The notes: generated by a model not told the origin, from the sequence alone. Shown: positions 39,327 through 48,526, counted from the stretch's first letter. The stretch: DNA of 64,000 nucleotides from Slackia equolifaciens (GCF_003725995.1 NZ_QIBX01000005.1:56192-120191); one strand, 5' to 3'. Translations and numbers: made by a program.

Positions 39327-39364
39327 CACGAGGGGTCGCCCTTTGCGCGGCCCCTTCGTGTCTA
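39327..39364 (+). terminator. Possible terminator after tpiA
   Basis: A 14-bp stem with two mismatches (CACGAGGGGTCGC with GCGGCCCCTTCGTG), 7 nt after the tpiA stop, with only a short T-containing tail. May be leaky or only a 3'-end stabiliser. Confidence 0.5.
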
Positions 39365-39536
39365 CAACTCGGAGCGTGGCACGCATCGGACATTCGCTCC
39401 TCGTGTAGCACACGGCCCTTCGAAACATTCTAAACTCGCATTTTGTAGCAGGACATTAGCGCCTGAGTTCAAGCTCGGAATTTTGTATGATGGCCTATCG
39501 GGCTGCAATGTAAGGTAGAAAGAAAGGAAGCCTCTT

Positions 39537-41195
39537 ATGCGTGACGACCTTCGTCTTCCCGCGCTTCTCGTGATTATGGATGGCTTCGGCATCGAAAAGC
39601 CCGGACCCGGCAACGCCATCTCGCTCGCCAAGACGCCCTATTTGGACGAAATCAAAGCGACCAGCCCCCGTTTGACGCTTGACGCATCGGGCGAGGAAGT
39701 GGGTCTTCCGGCGGGCCAGATGGGCAACTCCGAGGTAGGGCACTTGAACATCGGCGCTGGTCGCGTGGTTGATCAGGAACTCACCCGCATCAACAAGGCG
39801 TGCCGTTGGAACTTCTTCGCCGACGAACAGGAGTGGTTCGAGGAGGCCCCCATCTGCAAAAACGCTGCGCTCAACGAAGCGATAGACGCCGCGCTGGAAT
39901 CGGGAGGCACGCTGCATCTGATGGGGCTTGTGTCAAACGGCGGCGTGCACTCCAGCAACGAGCACCTGTATGCCCTTGTGCGCCTCGCTCATGTGCGGGG
40001 CGTGTCCAACGTGCGCGTGCATTGCTTCATGGACGGACGCGATGTGCCCCCAACGAGCGGAAAGGGCTTCATCGAGGAGCTGGAGTCTTCGGCCTTGAAT
40101 GGCACCAATTGGCTTGCGCGCATCGCCACCGTCTCGGGCCGCTATTACGCTATGGATCGCGATAATCGCTGGGATCGCGTGAAGCGCGCATGGGACGCTA
40201 TCGTGCACGCGCAGCCCGTCACTGAATTGAAGGCAGCGGATTATATCCAGGCATCTTACGACGCGGGCGTGACCGATGAGTTCATTGAGCCTGCGGCTAT
40301 GCAATACGATCAACGGGGCATTTCTCCCGCTTACGATGGCATGCATGATGGCGATGCGGTGGTGTTCTTCAACTTCCGCCCCGACCGCGCCCGCCAGCTC
40401 AGCCACGCATTTTTGGACGACGATTTCGACGGCTTCGACCGTGGCGAGCGCCCGAACGTGCATTTCGTCTGCTTAACGGAATACGACGAGGCACTGGACG
40501 CTCCGGTGGCGTTTCCCAAGGAGTTCCCACAAAACGTGCTGGCCGACGTGCTCTCCAATGCGGGCTTGCGCCAGTATCACATCGCCGAGACCGAGAAGTA
40601 CGCCCATGTGACGTTTTTCCTCAACGGCGGCATCGAGGCAGAAAAAGCGGGCGAGAAGCGCGTGCTCATTCCTAGTCCCAAGGTGGCGACCTATGACTTG
40701 CAGCCCCAGATGAGCGCACCCGAGGTGGCCGATACGCTGGCGGCCGCAATCCGCAACGACGAAGCCGACGTGTATATCGTCAATTTCGCAAACTGCGACA
40801 TGGTGGGCCATACCGGCATCATCCCGGCCGCCGTCGCTGCGGTCGAGGCGGTGGATGCCGCGGTGCACAAGGTGGTGGACGCCGCGGTTGAGAAGGGCGG
40901 TTTTGCACTGATCACGGCCGACCATGGCAATGCCGATAAGATGCTCGCTGCGGACGGAAGCCCTCATACGGCTCACACCACCGCTCGGGTGCCGTTCGTT
41001 TTGGTTGATTCCGAGACGGGGGAAGACCGTGCGACGCTCAAGATGGGCAATGGCGCGCTGTGCGACATCGCGCCCACGCTGCTCGACATTGTGGGGCTTG
41101 AGGCGCCTTCGGAAATGACGGGGAGGTCGCTTCTCGCCCATGAAGGCGCGTCCATTCTCACGGGAGTGCATTCTCGCGAGGGTGCATTCTCCTGA
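39537..41195 (+). CDS. gpmI: 2,3-bisphosphoglycerate-independent phosphoglycerate mutase
   Basis: Alkaline-phosphatase-fold metalloenzyme that interconverts 3- and 2-phosphoglycerate. 552 residues versus about 510 in the family; the C-terminus extends ~30 residues. Signatures: LLVIMDGFGI with the first metal Asp, MGNSEVGHLNIGAGRVV containing the phosphorylated Ser, CFMDGRDVPP, NFRPDRARQLS and TADHGNADKM. Separated from tpiA by 217 bp, so it may have its own promoter. Confidence 0.96.
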   Translation: MRDDLRLPALLVIMDGFGIEKPGPGNAISLAKTPYLDEIKATSPRLTLDASGEEVGLPAGQMGNSEVGHLNIGAGRVVDQELTRINKACRWNFFADEQEWFEEAPICKNAALNEAIDAALESGGTLHLMGLVSNGGVHSSNEHLYALVRLAHVRGVSNVRVHCFMDGRDVPPTSGKGFIEELESSALNGTNWLARIATVSGRYYAMDRDNRWDRVKRAWDAIVHAQPVTELKAADYIQASYDAGVTDEFIEPAAMQYDQRGISPAYDGMHDGDAVVFFNFRPDRARQLSHAFLDDDFDGFDRGERPNVHFVCLTEYDEALDAPVAFPKEFPQNVLADVLSNAGLRQYHIAETEKYAHVTFFLNGGIEAEKAGEKRVLIPSPKVATYDLQPQMSAPEVADTLAAAIRNDEADVYIVNFANCDMVGHTGIIPAAVAAVEAVDAAVHKVVDAAVEKGGFALITADHGNADKMLAADGSPHTAHTTARVPFVLVDSETGEDRATLKMGNGALCDIAPTLLDIVGLEAPSEMTGRSLLAHEGASILTGVHSREGAFS

Positions 41196-41330
41196 TTGGG
41201 GAGGTTCGCTCAATCTGCGTTCGCAATAAGCTCGCCTCCGCGCATTCGTCTCATACGCCCGGCACCGCTATGTGGAGCTGGGCGTTTGCGTTTGCAAAGG
41301 CGTTTTACGTATCTGGAGCGAAAGCGGGGT

Positions 41331-41455
41331 ATTCGGCCGCACAAGGAGAGAGCGTGAACCATGGGGCGATGCAGAAGCGGATACGGGGAGGCATTCAGCC
41401 GAACAAAAGAGGGCGTGCGAGCTATGGGGCGATGCAGAAGCGGGCACAGGGAGGC
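41331..41455. repeat. Two ~63-bp direct repeats upstream of tyrA
   Basis: Units begin at 41331 and 41393 and share ATTC.GCCG.ACAA, GCGTG, and an identical 17-bp run ATGGGGCGATGCAGAAG plus CGG. They lie in the gene-free gap 41196-41580. Both strands can be read as short repeated peptides but no ribosome site or family match supports a gene. Confidence 0.6.
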
Positions 41456-41580
41456 GTCAACTCGTGCAGGGGATGCGGGTTCACCTTCTTCTCCAATGTT
41501 AACACTCAGTTTCAAGATGCGCTTTAGTATGCGCTAGTGCTATGATGGCCGGCACGACTAAATTGATGGAGGATGCGCAG

Positions 41581-42471
41581 ATGGAAGAACATGTTCAGCA
41601 CATTCGACCGCCGCGCTGCGTTGGCGTGGTGGGGCTAGGCCTGATCGGCGGCTCGTTCGCCAAAGCTTACGCCGATGCGGGCATGAAGGTGCTCGCGCAC
41701 GACATCGACAAGGGCACGCTTGCAGCGGCATGCGGGGAGGGCACGGTGGCCGCCCCGCTCACCCGTGACAACGTTGGAGAGTGCGATGCGGTGATCGTGG
41801 CGCTGTACCCGCAGGATACGGTCGATTGGGTGGTTGAGCACGCCGATTTGTTCGGCTCCGAAGCGCTTGTCATAGACTGCGGCGGCGTAAAGCGCCCGAT
41901 TTGCGAGCCCCTTTTTGAGGCGGCCGAGCGAGCGGGTTTCGCATTCATGGGCGGCCATCCCATGGCGGGCACGCACCACTCGGGCTTCCGCTACGCGCGA
42001 AGCGACCTCTTTGCCGGTCAGCCCATGGTGCTGGTTCCGCCCGCCATTTTCTCCCCCGAGCTCATCGACCGTGCCAAAGCCGTTCTCGATCCGGCGGGCT
42101 TCGGCTCCTATGCCGTTACCACGCCCGAGACGCACGATCGCCTGATCGCCTACACATCGCAGCTTGCGCATGTGGTGAGCTCGGCGTTTGCGAAAAGCCC
42201 CACGGCTCTTAAGCACAAGGGCTTTTCTGCGGGCAGCTACAAAGACCTCACGCGCGTGGCGGAGCTCAATCCCGATATGTGGACCGAGCTGTTTCTGGAC
42301 AACGCCGATAACCTGGATACTGAGCTCGAACGCGTTATCGTGGAGCTGCAGCGGTACCGCGATGCGATTGGTTCGGGCGACCGCGAGGGCCTGCGCCGTC
42401 TTTTGGCGGAAGGCTCGGCTGCCAAACTCAAGGCCGACGGCCGCTATGCGGATGTCCAGGGGATGATGTAG
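41581..42471 (+). CDS. tyrA: Prephenate dehydrogenase (TyrA)
   Basis: NAD(P)-dependent oxidative decarboxylation of prephenate in tyrosine synthesis. 296 residues from the chosen ATG, which has GGAGG seven bases upstream; three earlier in-frame ATGs exist at 41542-41566. Rossmann motif GVVGLGLIGGS, catalytic region GGHPMAGTHHSGF, and LIAYTSQLAHVVSSA. It ends one base before aroC, forming an operon with aroC, pheA and probably aroE/K. Confidence 0.93.
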   Translation: MEEHVQHIRPPRCVGVVGLGLIGGSFAKAYADAGMKVLAHDIDKGTLAAACGEGTVAAPLTRDNVGECDAVIVALYPQDTVDWVVEHADLFGSEALVIDCGGVKRPICEPLFEAAERAGFAFMGGHPMAGTHHSGFRYARSDLFAGQPMVLVPPAIFSPELIDRAKAVLDPAGFGSYAVTTPETHDRLIAYTSQLAHVVSSAFAKSPTALKHKGFSAGSYKDLTRVAELNPDMWTELFLDNADNLDTELERVIVELQRYRDAIGSGDREGLRRLLAEGSAAKLKADGRYADVQGMM

Positions 42472-43560
42472 ATGGCATCGAGCATCGGAAAGATCGTGCG
42501 CATTTCCATTTTCGGACAGAGCCATTCGGCCGGTATCGGCGTGGTCATGGAGGGCGTTCCTGCAGGAAAGAAGATAGACCTCGAGCGCCTGCGCGCGTTC
42601 CTTTCGCGCCGTGCTCCTGGCGGTATGCCGTGGTCCACGCCGCGCAAGGAGGCCGACCTGCCCGAGTTTCTCGGGGGCATCGTTGACGGTGTGACCTGCG
42701 GTGCGCCCTTGGCGGCGGTCATACGCAACACCAATACGAAAAGCGAGGACTATGATGAGCTGCGCCGTATCCCGCGTCCCGGTCACGCGGATTACACCGC
42801 GCAGGTGAAATATGGCGGCGCGCAGGATGTTTCTGGCGGCGGCCATTTTTCGGGGCGGCTTACCGCCCCTCTGTGCATAGCGGGCGGCATCGCGCTTCAG
42901 CTGCTCGAGCAGGAGGGCGTGGCTGTCGGCGCCCACATCGCCCGCATCGGCGCGGTGTGCGATGCGCGCTTCGACGCCCTGCGCGTCACGGCCGATGGCG
43001 TGCGCGCTCCCGGCTCAAAGGCGTTCCCTGTGATCGATGACGCGGCGGGCGAGGCCATGATCGCCGCGATCGCCGAGGCGCGCGCGGCAGGCGATAGCGT
43101 AGGCGGCGTCATCGAGTGCGCCGCCGTGGGCATGCCGGCGGGCGTGGGCGAGCCCATGTTCGACGGCGTGGAGGGCGCCCTTGCGCGCATGCTGTTCGGT
43201 GTGCCCGCAGTTAAGGGCGTGGAATTCGGGGCCGGTTTTGGTGCGGCGGATCTATTCGGCAGCCAGAACAATGATTCCTATCGCATGGAGAACGGCCGAG
43301 TGGCGCTTCAATCCAACAACGCGGGCGGCATTCTGGGCGGCATTACGAACGGCGCGCCCGTGGTGGTGCGTGCGGCGTTCAAGCCTACGCCTTCCATATC
43401 AAGGCCGCAGATGAGCGTCGATATGGAACGCGGCCAAAACGCCGAGCTCGAGGTTCGCGGCAGGCACGATCCGTGCGTTGTAGTTCGCGCCGTTCCCGTG
43501 GTGGAGGCCGCCTGCGCCCTTGCCCTGTACGATCTTCTGCTTCAGTCGAGGAGTGTTTGA
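42472..43560 (+). CDS. aroC: Chorismate synthase
   Basis: FMN-dependent last step of the shikimate pathway (EPSP to chorismate). 362 residues. Signatures GQSHSAGIGVVMEGVPAG, SRRAPGG, NTNTKSEDY, RPGHADYT and GGGHFSGRLT are intact, and RAAFKPTPSI is present. Directly abuts tyrA; its stop overlaps the pheA start. Confidence 0.96.
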   Translation: MASSIGKIVRISIFGQSHSAGIGVVMEGVPAGKKIDLERLRAFLSRRAPGGMPWSTPRKEADLPEFLGGIVDGVTCGAPLAAVIRNTNTKSEDYDELRRIPRPGHADYTAQVKYGGAQDVSGGGHFSGRLTAPLCIAGGIALQLLEQEGVAVGAHIARIGAVCDARFDALRVTADGVRAPGSKAFPVIDDAAGEAMIAAIAEARAAGDSVGGVIECAAVGMPAGVGEPMFDGVEGALARMLFGVPAVKGVEFGAGFGAADLFGSQNNDSYRMENGRVALQSNNAGGILGGITNGAPVVVRAAFKPTPSISRPQMSVDMERGQNAELEVRGRHDPCVVVRAVPVVEAACALALYDLLLQSRSV

Positions 43561-44870
43561 TGGAAGCTGACGTGAGCCGCGGTGAACCCGTGGAGAATAT
43601 GCACGAGAGGGGTCTAGAGGAGTCTGGTTCCGGCGAGGCGTGCGCTTCGTGCGAGCTCGATGCCGCGGGGGGCGAATCCGCTGCATCGAGCCATGCTTCG
43701 AGCGTAGAGGAGGCCGCGGCAGCGCCCGTGGTAGACCTCGCTGAGTCACGCGCTCGCATCGACGAGATAGACGCGCAAATCATAGATTTGTTTCAGCGCC
43801 GCATGCGCATCTCGCGCGATGTGGCTGCCTACAAAAAGGCCACCGGCATGCAGGTGTTCGACAAGGCGCGCGAAGACGCCAAGGTGGCGCGCGCCCGTGA
43901 GCTCGCCGACGACGAGTTCAAGGATTACATGGCGCCGCTCTTCGACCTTCTCATGGAGATGAGCCGCTCGTACCAGGACAATATTCTTGCGCACGACACC
44001 CAGCTTGCTCGCGACGCCCGCGTCGTCGGGCGAGCCGAGTTTCCGGCATCTGCACGCGTTGCCGTTCAAGGCGTGCTCGGCGCATATTCCCATATCGCCG
44101 CGACGGAGCTCTTCAATGAGCCTGAGGTTTCGTTCCTTTCCACGTGGGAGGACGTATGCGACGCGGTGGAGTCGGGCGCTGCCGAATTTGGCGTGCTTCC
44201 GCTCGAAAACTCAACGGCGGGCGCGGTTGATCGCGTGTACGCCCTTATGCGTTCGCGTGGCCTTTTCATCGTTCGCGCGGCTACGATGCGCATCGAGCAC
44301 GACCTTCTGGCCAAGCCCGGCGTGAGTCTCGAGGATGTGCATGAGGTGTTCTCGCATGAGCAGGCTCTGCGCCAGTGCGAGGGTTTCATCGCCGGCCTTC
44401 CGGGCGACGCGGTGGCAAGCGTCCGCGCCAATACCGCTATGGCGGCCCAAGCGGTTGCGAACAGCCCTCGGCGCGATGTGGCGGCAATCTCGTCGGCGGC
44501 GTGCGCGCGCATCTATGGCCTCGACGTTTTGGCGCACGACATCCAGGACGAAGGCGACAACTACACGCGCTTCGTGTGCGTGGCTCGCAAGCCGGCGCTT
44601 TACGGCGCGCCCACCACAAGCTCGTTCCTCATCGTGACGCCGCACATTGCGGGTGCATTGCACCGGGTGCTGGCGCGCCTTGCCACACTGGGCATCAATA
44701 TGACCAAGCTCCAAAGCCGCCCTATTCCCGGGCGCGAGTTCGAATTCATGTTCTACGTGGATGTGCAGTGCGTGCCGGGCGACGAGGCGTTCGACGCCAT
44801 GGCTCGTCAGATTCCTACGTTGTGCGAGGTGTGCCGCTATTTGGGCAGCTATGAAGAGGTGTCATGCTAG
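43560..44870 (+). CDS. pheA: Bifunctional chorismate mutase / prephenate dehydratase
   Basis: Makes phenylpyruvate from chorismate. 436 residues: a 60-residue acidic, Ser/Ala-rich N-terminal extension, an AroQ chorismate mutase domain (RARIDEIDAQIIDLFQRRMRISRDVAAYK, about 62-145), a prephenate dehydratase domain (GVLGAYSHIAATELF, FGVLPLENSTAGAVDRVY, DNYTRFVCV) and a C-terminal ACT domain (GALHRVLARLATLGINMTKLQSRPIPGREFEFMFYVD) for Phe feedback. Overlaps aroC by one base. Confidence 0.95.
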   Translation: MEADVSRGEPVENMHERGLEESGSGEACASCELDAAGGESAASSHASSVEEAAAAPVVDLAESRARIDEIDAQIIDLFQRRMRISRDVAAYKKATGMQVFDKAREDAKVARARELADDEFKDYMAPLFDLLMEMSRSYQDNILAHDTQLARDARVVGRAEFPASARVAVQGVLGAYSHIAATELFNEPEVSFLSTWEDVCDAVESGAAEFGVLPLENSTAGAVDRVYALMRSRGLFIVRAATMRIEHDLLAKPGVSLEDVHEVFSHEQALRQCEGFIAGLPGDAVASVRANTAMAAQAVANSPRRDVAAISSAACARIYGLDVLAHDIQDEGDNYTRFVCVARKPALYGAPTTSSFLIVTPHIAGALHRVLARLATLGINMTKLQSRPIPGREFEFMFYVDVQCVPGDEAFDAMARQIPTLCEVCRYLGSYEEVSC

Positions 44871-44984
44871 CGCTGCTGAACGGTTGCCGATGACATCGGG
44901 TCGTTCGCGCGGTGCGTTGGTGTTAAAAAGCGCCGAGGCCTGTACGCAGGCTTCGTGCCAATGCGGATAGAGAGTGAGGGTCGT

Positions 44985-46277
44985 ATGGCAGAACAGAGGA
45001 TATACGGGCTTTTAGGCGAGGATTTAAGCTACAGCTACTCTCCACGCATTCATGCGATGCTGGGAGGCTATGAATATAAGCTCATGGAGATGAGCCGTGA
45101 GGATGCGGCGGAGTTCGTCAAGCACGGCGAATGGGACGGCCTCAACATCAGCAAGGCCATCCAAAAGGAGATCATGCCGCTGTGCGACGCCTTCACCGAT
45201 GCCGTGCGCAAGGTGGGGTCTGTGAACGCGCTGGTGAAGCGCGAGGATGGCACCATTGTGGGGCATAATACCGATTATTTCGGCTTTTCCTATCTGCTCA
45301 ATTCCTATGGTATCGACGTCATGGGCCGCAAGGTTGTCGTGCTGGGCTCGGGCGGAGTTGCGAAGGCCGTTCACGCCGTGCTGCAAGACCGCGGCGCCTA
45401 CGAGGTGGTTGTTGTGGGCGATGAGGGCGATGTGCCCATGGAACGCGTGTCCGAGCATTACGACGCCGAGTACGTGGTGAATGCGACCTCGGTCGGCGTA
45501 TACCCGAACTGTCCCGACTCTCCGGTCGACCTCGAGCCGTTCGCGCGCACGGGGGAGCTGCGAGAGGGGTATGCAGACGGCCTGTTCGCGCTGATTGACA
45601 CCACCTACAATCCTGCGCATTCGGGCATAGCGTTGCAGGCCGAGAAGCTGGGCATTCCGGTTGCGGGCGGCCTCCCCATGTTCGTTGCTCAGGCCAAGGC
45701 AAGTGTGGAGTTGTTCACGGGCAAGGATGTTTCGGCTTCTCAGATGGAGGCAGTACAGCGCAGGATCGCGTTCGAGACGGCAAACATAGTGCTGATCGGC
45801 ATGCCAAGCGGCGGCAAGAGCACCATTGGCGCGCTGGTGGCGCAGAAGCTCGAGCGCGAATTCATCGACATCGACGACTATATTCCCCCTGCGGCCGGCA
45901 AATCCATCCCCGAGATCTTCGCGGAAGACGGCGAAGAGGCATTCAGGCTTATCGAGACTAAGGTAACGGGGGATATTTGCAAGGAAGGCGGTCGTGTGGT
46001 GGCCTGTGGCGGGGGAGTGGTGACCCAGCCGCGCAATTACGATCTCCTTCATCAGAACGGCGTTATCGTGATGCTCAGGCGACCGCTTGAACAGCTGATC
46101 AGCGATGGGCGTCCTATGAGCATCAGCAAGGGCGTTCCGCGCCTGGCGCGCGAGCGTGCGCCGCGCTATGTGTCGTGGGCGGACGTGATCGTTGACAACA
46201 CTCTCTCGCCCGACCGCGTGGCTGATCGCGTGATAGATACCGTGCTTGCCTGTTTTGACCTGGATACGCTTGCATGA
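44985..46277 (+). CDS. aroE/aroK: Fused shikimate dehydrogenase - shikimate kinase
   Basis: One 430-residue polypeptide with two shikimate-pathway enzymes. Residues 1-~265: dehydrogenase (SYSPRIHAML substrate loop; Lys in NISKAIQKEIMPLCD; HNTDYFG catalytic Asp; nucleotide fold VVLGSGGVAKAVHAVL; GGLPMFVAQAKASVELFTG). Residues ~267-430: shikimate kinase (P-loop GMPSGGKST, DIDDYI, VACGGGVV, VDNTLSPDRVADRV). The usual NVTxPxK of AroE is altered to NISxxxxK, which may mark a divergent subclass. The ATG at 44985 follows a GAGGG site. Confidence 0.93.
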   Translation: MAEQRIYGLLGEDLSYSYSPRIHAMLGGYEYKLMEMSREDAAEFVKHGEWDGLNISKAIQKEIMPLCDAFTDAVRKVGSVNALVKREDGTIVGHNTDYFGFSYLLNSYGIDVMGRKVVVLGSGGVAKAVHAVLQDRGAYEVVVVGDEGDVPMERVSEHYDAEYVVNATSVGVYPNCPDSPVDLEPFARTGELREGYADGLFALIDTTYNPAHSGIALQAEKLGIPVAGGLPMFVAQAKASVELFTGKDVSASQMEAVQRRIAFETANIVLIGMPSGGKSTIGALVAQKLEREFIDIDDYIPPAAGKSIPEIFAEDGEEAFRLIETKVTGDICKEGGRVVACGGGVVTQPRNYDLLHQNGVIVMLRRPLEQLISDGRPMSISKGVPRLARERAPRYVSWADVIVDNTLSPDRVADRVIDTVLACFDLDTLA

Positions 46278-46423
46278 ATGCTCGTGTAGGCTTTTGCACA
46301 GGTGCCGTTGGTGCTAAGCGGGACGAGCGAGGGGCTGCGCAAAGGTCGGCGAAATGGGCTGCCAGTCATTTCCTCTTTCCTTCTGGGATGTTTGCCGCAT
46401 TGCAAAAAAGTTTAAAAAAGTGC

Positions 46424-46452
46424 TTGCAATGGTTGGGGCAAATGGTTAATAT
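46424..46452 (+). promoter_or_regulatory. Sigma-70-type promoter of tRNA-Val/tRNA-Gly
   Basis: TTGCAA and TAATAT with 17-bp spacing, 31 nt upstream of the tRNA-Val 5' end. Confidence 0.75.
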
Positions 46453-46483
46453 ACTTACTCGCTGGTTTGACCAGCCCGAAAAT

Positions 46484-46558
<75 letters not shown>

Positions 46559-46561
46559 TTT

Positions 46562-46637
46562 GCGGACATGGCTCAGTTGGTAGAGCATCACCTTGCCAAG
46601 GTGAGGGTCGCGGGTTCGAGCCCCGTTGTCCGCTCCA
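46562..46637 (+). tRNA. tRNA-Gly (GCC), copy 2
   Basis: 76 nt, identical to the copy at 32219-32294 including the encoded CCA. It follows tRNA-Val by 3 nt. Confidence 0.95.
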
Positions 46638-46645
46638 GAATTTTG

Positions 46646-46672
46646 AAGGCCGCTCGAATGAGCGGCCTTTTT
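46646..46672 (+). terminator. Terminator of the tRNA-Val/tRNA-Gly unit
   Basis: A 9-bp stem AAGGCCGCT / AGCGGCCTT with a 6-nt loop and a TTTTT run. Confidence 0.85.
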
Positions 46673-46720
46673 CAGAGAAACGGCGCCAATGGCGCAGCAG
46701 CAAGGTAAGGAGTTAGTGAC

Positions 46721-46978
46721 GTGAATCCGTTGCTCATCTTCGTTCTGATCGTTTGGGCCATCTCGGGCATCGGCCTTATCGTGTTCGTGCTTCTGCACTC
46801 CGGTAAGGGCACGGGTGTTTCCGATATGATCGCCAGCTCCCTGTACTCTACGCAGACGGGCACCAATATCATCGAGAAGAACCTCGACCGCATTACCATT
46901 ATCTTTGCGATCGTGTTCATCATCTCGCTGCTTGTGCTGATGATCATTTATCCTCAGGGCTCTATTGCAGGTGCCTAA
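46721..46978 (+). CDS. secG: Protein translocase subunit SecG
   Basis: Small SecYEG channel subunit that assists protein export. 85 residues with two membrane helices (about 3-24 and 58-78) and the family loop FVLLHSGKGTGVSDMI. Ribosome site AAGGAG lies 8 nt before the start. It is embedded between tRNA genes. Confidence 0.92.
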   Translation: MNPLLIFVLIVWAISGIGLIVFVLLHSGKGTGVSDMIASSLYSTQTGTNIIEKNLDRITIIFAIVFIISLLVLMIIYPQGSIAGA

Positions 46979-46997
46979 AAATTTCTCAAAAAGGTTC

Positions 46998-47025
46998 TTG
47001 CAATCTTCTGAGAGTTTGGTATTAT
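46998..47025 (+). promoter_or_regulatory. Sigma-70-type promoter of tRNA-Leu
   Basis: TTGCAA and TATTAT with 16-bp spacing, 12 nt before the tRNA-Leu 5' end, directly after secG. Confidence 0.6.
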
Positions 47026-47037
47026 TCTTTCTTGCGC

Positions 47038-47126
47038 GTCGGAGTGGTGGAACGGCAGACACGCTAGCTTGAGGTGCTAGTGCCCACATACCGGGTGTGC
47101 GGGTTCAAATCCCGCCTCCGACACCA
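47038..47126 (+). tRNA. tRNA-Leu (GAG)
   Basis: 89 nt with a long variable arm: acceptor GTCGGAG / CTCCGAC, anticodon GAG in loop TTGAGGT, T-arm GCGGGTTCAAATCCCGC, encoded CCA. Confidence 0.95.
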
Positions 47127-47135
47127 TCGAATGGT

Positions 47136-47161
47136 AACGCTCCCTTCGGGGAGCGTTTTTC
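47136..47161 (+). terminator. Terminator of tRNA-Leu
   Basis: A 9-bp stem AACGCTCCC / GGGAGCGTT with a UUCG-type loop, followed by TTTCTTT. Confidence 0.85.
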
Positions 47162-47483
47162 TTTGCAAAGACTTTACTGTTGCCTTTCTCGATTGTTTCT
47201 ATACTTAGTTGCAAGCGGGAGTTCTGTGTCCTGTTGCGTAGCCGATAGGCAGCTCGCTGCTCGACGGGGTACCGATGATTCAGCCGATTGCCCCAGCCGA
47301 TAACGGCCCGGATGACTAAAGCAATCGGTCCAGCCAAGGCGGCGCCTAGGAGGGTTAGCTATCAATTTGTGTAAAGGATGGACCGGCTGTCGCGTTTGTT
47401 CCGAAGGAATTCCGTACCGGGTTGCGGAATCAATCATTGCTCTCGGAGCTGTTTAGAGTTGGCTGCGATAGGGGAGTGTTCTC
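47162..47483. other. Gene-free stretch with three AGCCGAT motifs
   Basis: 322 bp with no supported gene upstream of the membrane protein at 47484. AGCCGAT recurs near 47242, 47281 and 47296, and GATTGC / GCAATC around 47285 and 47321 could form a ~45-nt hairpin. A structured leader is possible; no known RNA family was recognised. Confidence 0.3.
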
Positions 47484-48035
47484 ATGGCGGATTTCAACCG
47501 TCCTCCCACCAAGGACGAGATACAGTATATGGGCGACCTCATTCACGGGAAAAGGCATCTCGATCTTATCGTGATAGCAGTTCTGACGGTCTTAGGGGCG
47601 CTGTTTGGTGTTGCCATAGGGTTCTCTAATGCCGCCATGGAAAACAAGCCCGTAGATGTCGGATTCACCCTCATGTGTGCCGGTGTCGTTGCGCTGGCCT
47701 TTCTCGTTGTTACATGGCTCATGCTCAGCGCTATTCGCACAATTATTGCAATATGCAAATCATGGGTTCCGGCTAGAGTCATCGTAGGGGTCGTGTGCGT
47801 TCTTCTGCTGGCGCGGCTGTCCCAAAGCGTTATGTTCTGGATGCTTGATCCGTCAAGTATCGTCATGAACCTCGTGACGGGGTGTATGGGGCTGATATTC
47901 GTCATCCTGTTCCTTATGCTGGGACTTCGATTGCTGTTTCTTGTTTACTGTATGATCACAGGAAAAGACGACGAAGAGACAACCGCACGTGCTATTGCTG
48001 CTCAAAGGAATCCCAAGGAAAAGAAGCGTGATTGA
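47484..48035 (+). CDS. Four-helix membrane protein of unknown function
   Basis: 183 residues. Predicted helices at about 29-52, 65-92, 98-122 and 128-155, with short charged ends. No domain recognised. GGGGAG ribosome-like site 9 nt upstream. No linked gene: followed by 618 bp of non-coding DNA. Confidence 0.7.
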   Translation: MADFNRPPTKDEIQYMGDLIHGKRHLDLIVIAVLTVLGALFGVAIGFSNAAMENKPVDVGFTLMCAGVVALAFLVVTWLMLSAIRTIIAICKSWVPARVIVGVVCVLLLARLSQSVMFWMLDPSSIVMNLVTGCMGLIFVILFLMLGLRLLFLVYCMITGKDDEETTARAIAAQRNPKEKKRD

Positions 48036-48165
48036 CCATCTGCGTTTGCGCGCTTGCGGGAAATGACTTAGCCTCGTCTGCGTCTGCGTCTGCGTCTGCC
48101 GTGTTCATGCGCGCAACGCGTCCCGTGTCTTGTCACGATGCGCCTCGCGTCAGATGCCATGAAAA

Positions 48166-48469
48166 TCGAGTTGCGAACTTTGCGTACAAGTTAATCCGTC
48201 GAAAACGACATTATTCTTGAGTTGCGAACTCTTTTATCCACGGCTGACGTAAATGGATGTGGTCTTGAGGATATTAGTGGGCTTTTGCGCGGCCTCAAGT
48301 CCCTTTGCAATGCACTTTTGATGCAACGCTGGTCGTATTCTCAATACAGTATAAATATGAACTGGGAATATGATGCAGGGTGAATGAGTGCGGAGCGTCG
48401 AATGCAGATTCTATGATTCAGCGATATTGCGTAGTCGATGCATCGATGGACATGAAGTTCGCAACTCGA
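48166..48469. repeat. GAGTTGCGAACT motif cluster in gene-free DNA
   Basis: TCGAGTTGCGAACTT at 48166-48180 recurs exactly inverted at 48455-48469, and TGAGTTGCGAACT occurs again at 48218-48230. The surrounding gap 48036-48653 holds no supported gene; near its start are four CGTCTG hexamers (about 48074-48099). The inverted pair may bound a ~300-bp degenerate element. Confidence 0.5.
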
Positions 48470-48526
48470 AAAAAGTGGTGATTTTTCTTCATTCGTGTGT
48501 ACAAAGCTCCGGCAGAGGCGGGGAGA

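Noticed and set aside
41210..41527. Short frames on both strands over the 63-bp direct repeat
   Set aside because: The repeat length (63) is a multiple of three, so open frames arise easily; no start signal or homology.
48074..48099. Four CGTCTG hexamers as a possible phase-variation tract
   Set aside because: Too few units, not inside or clearly upstream of a gene.
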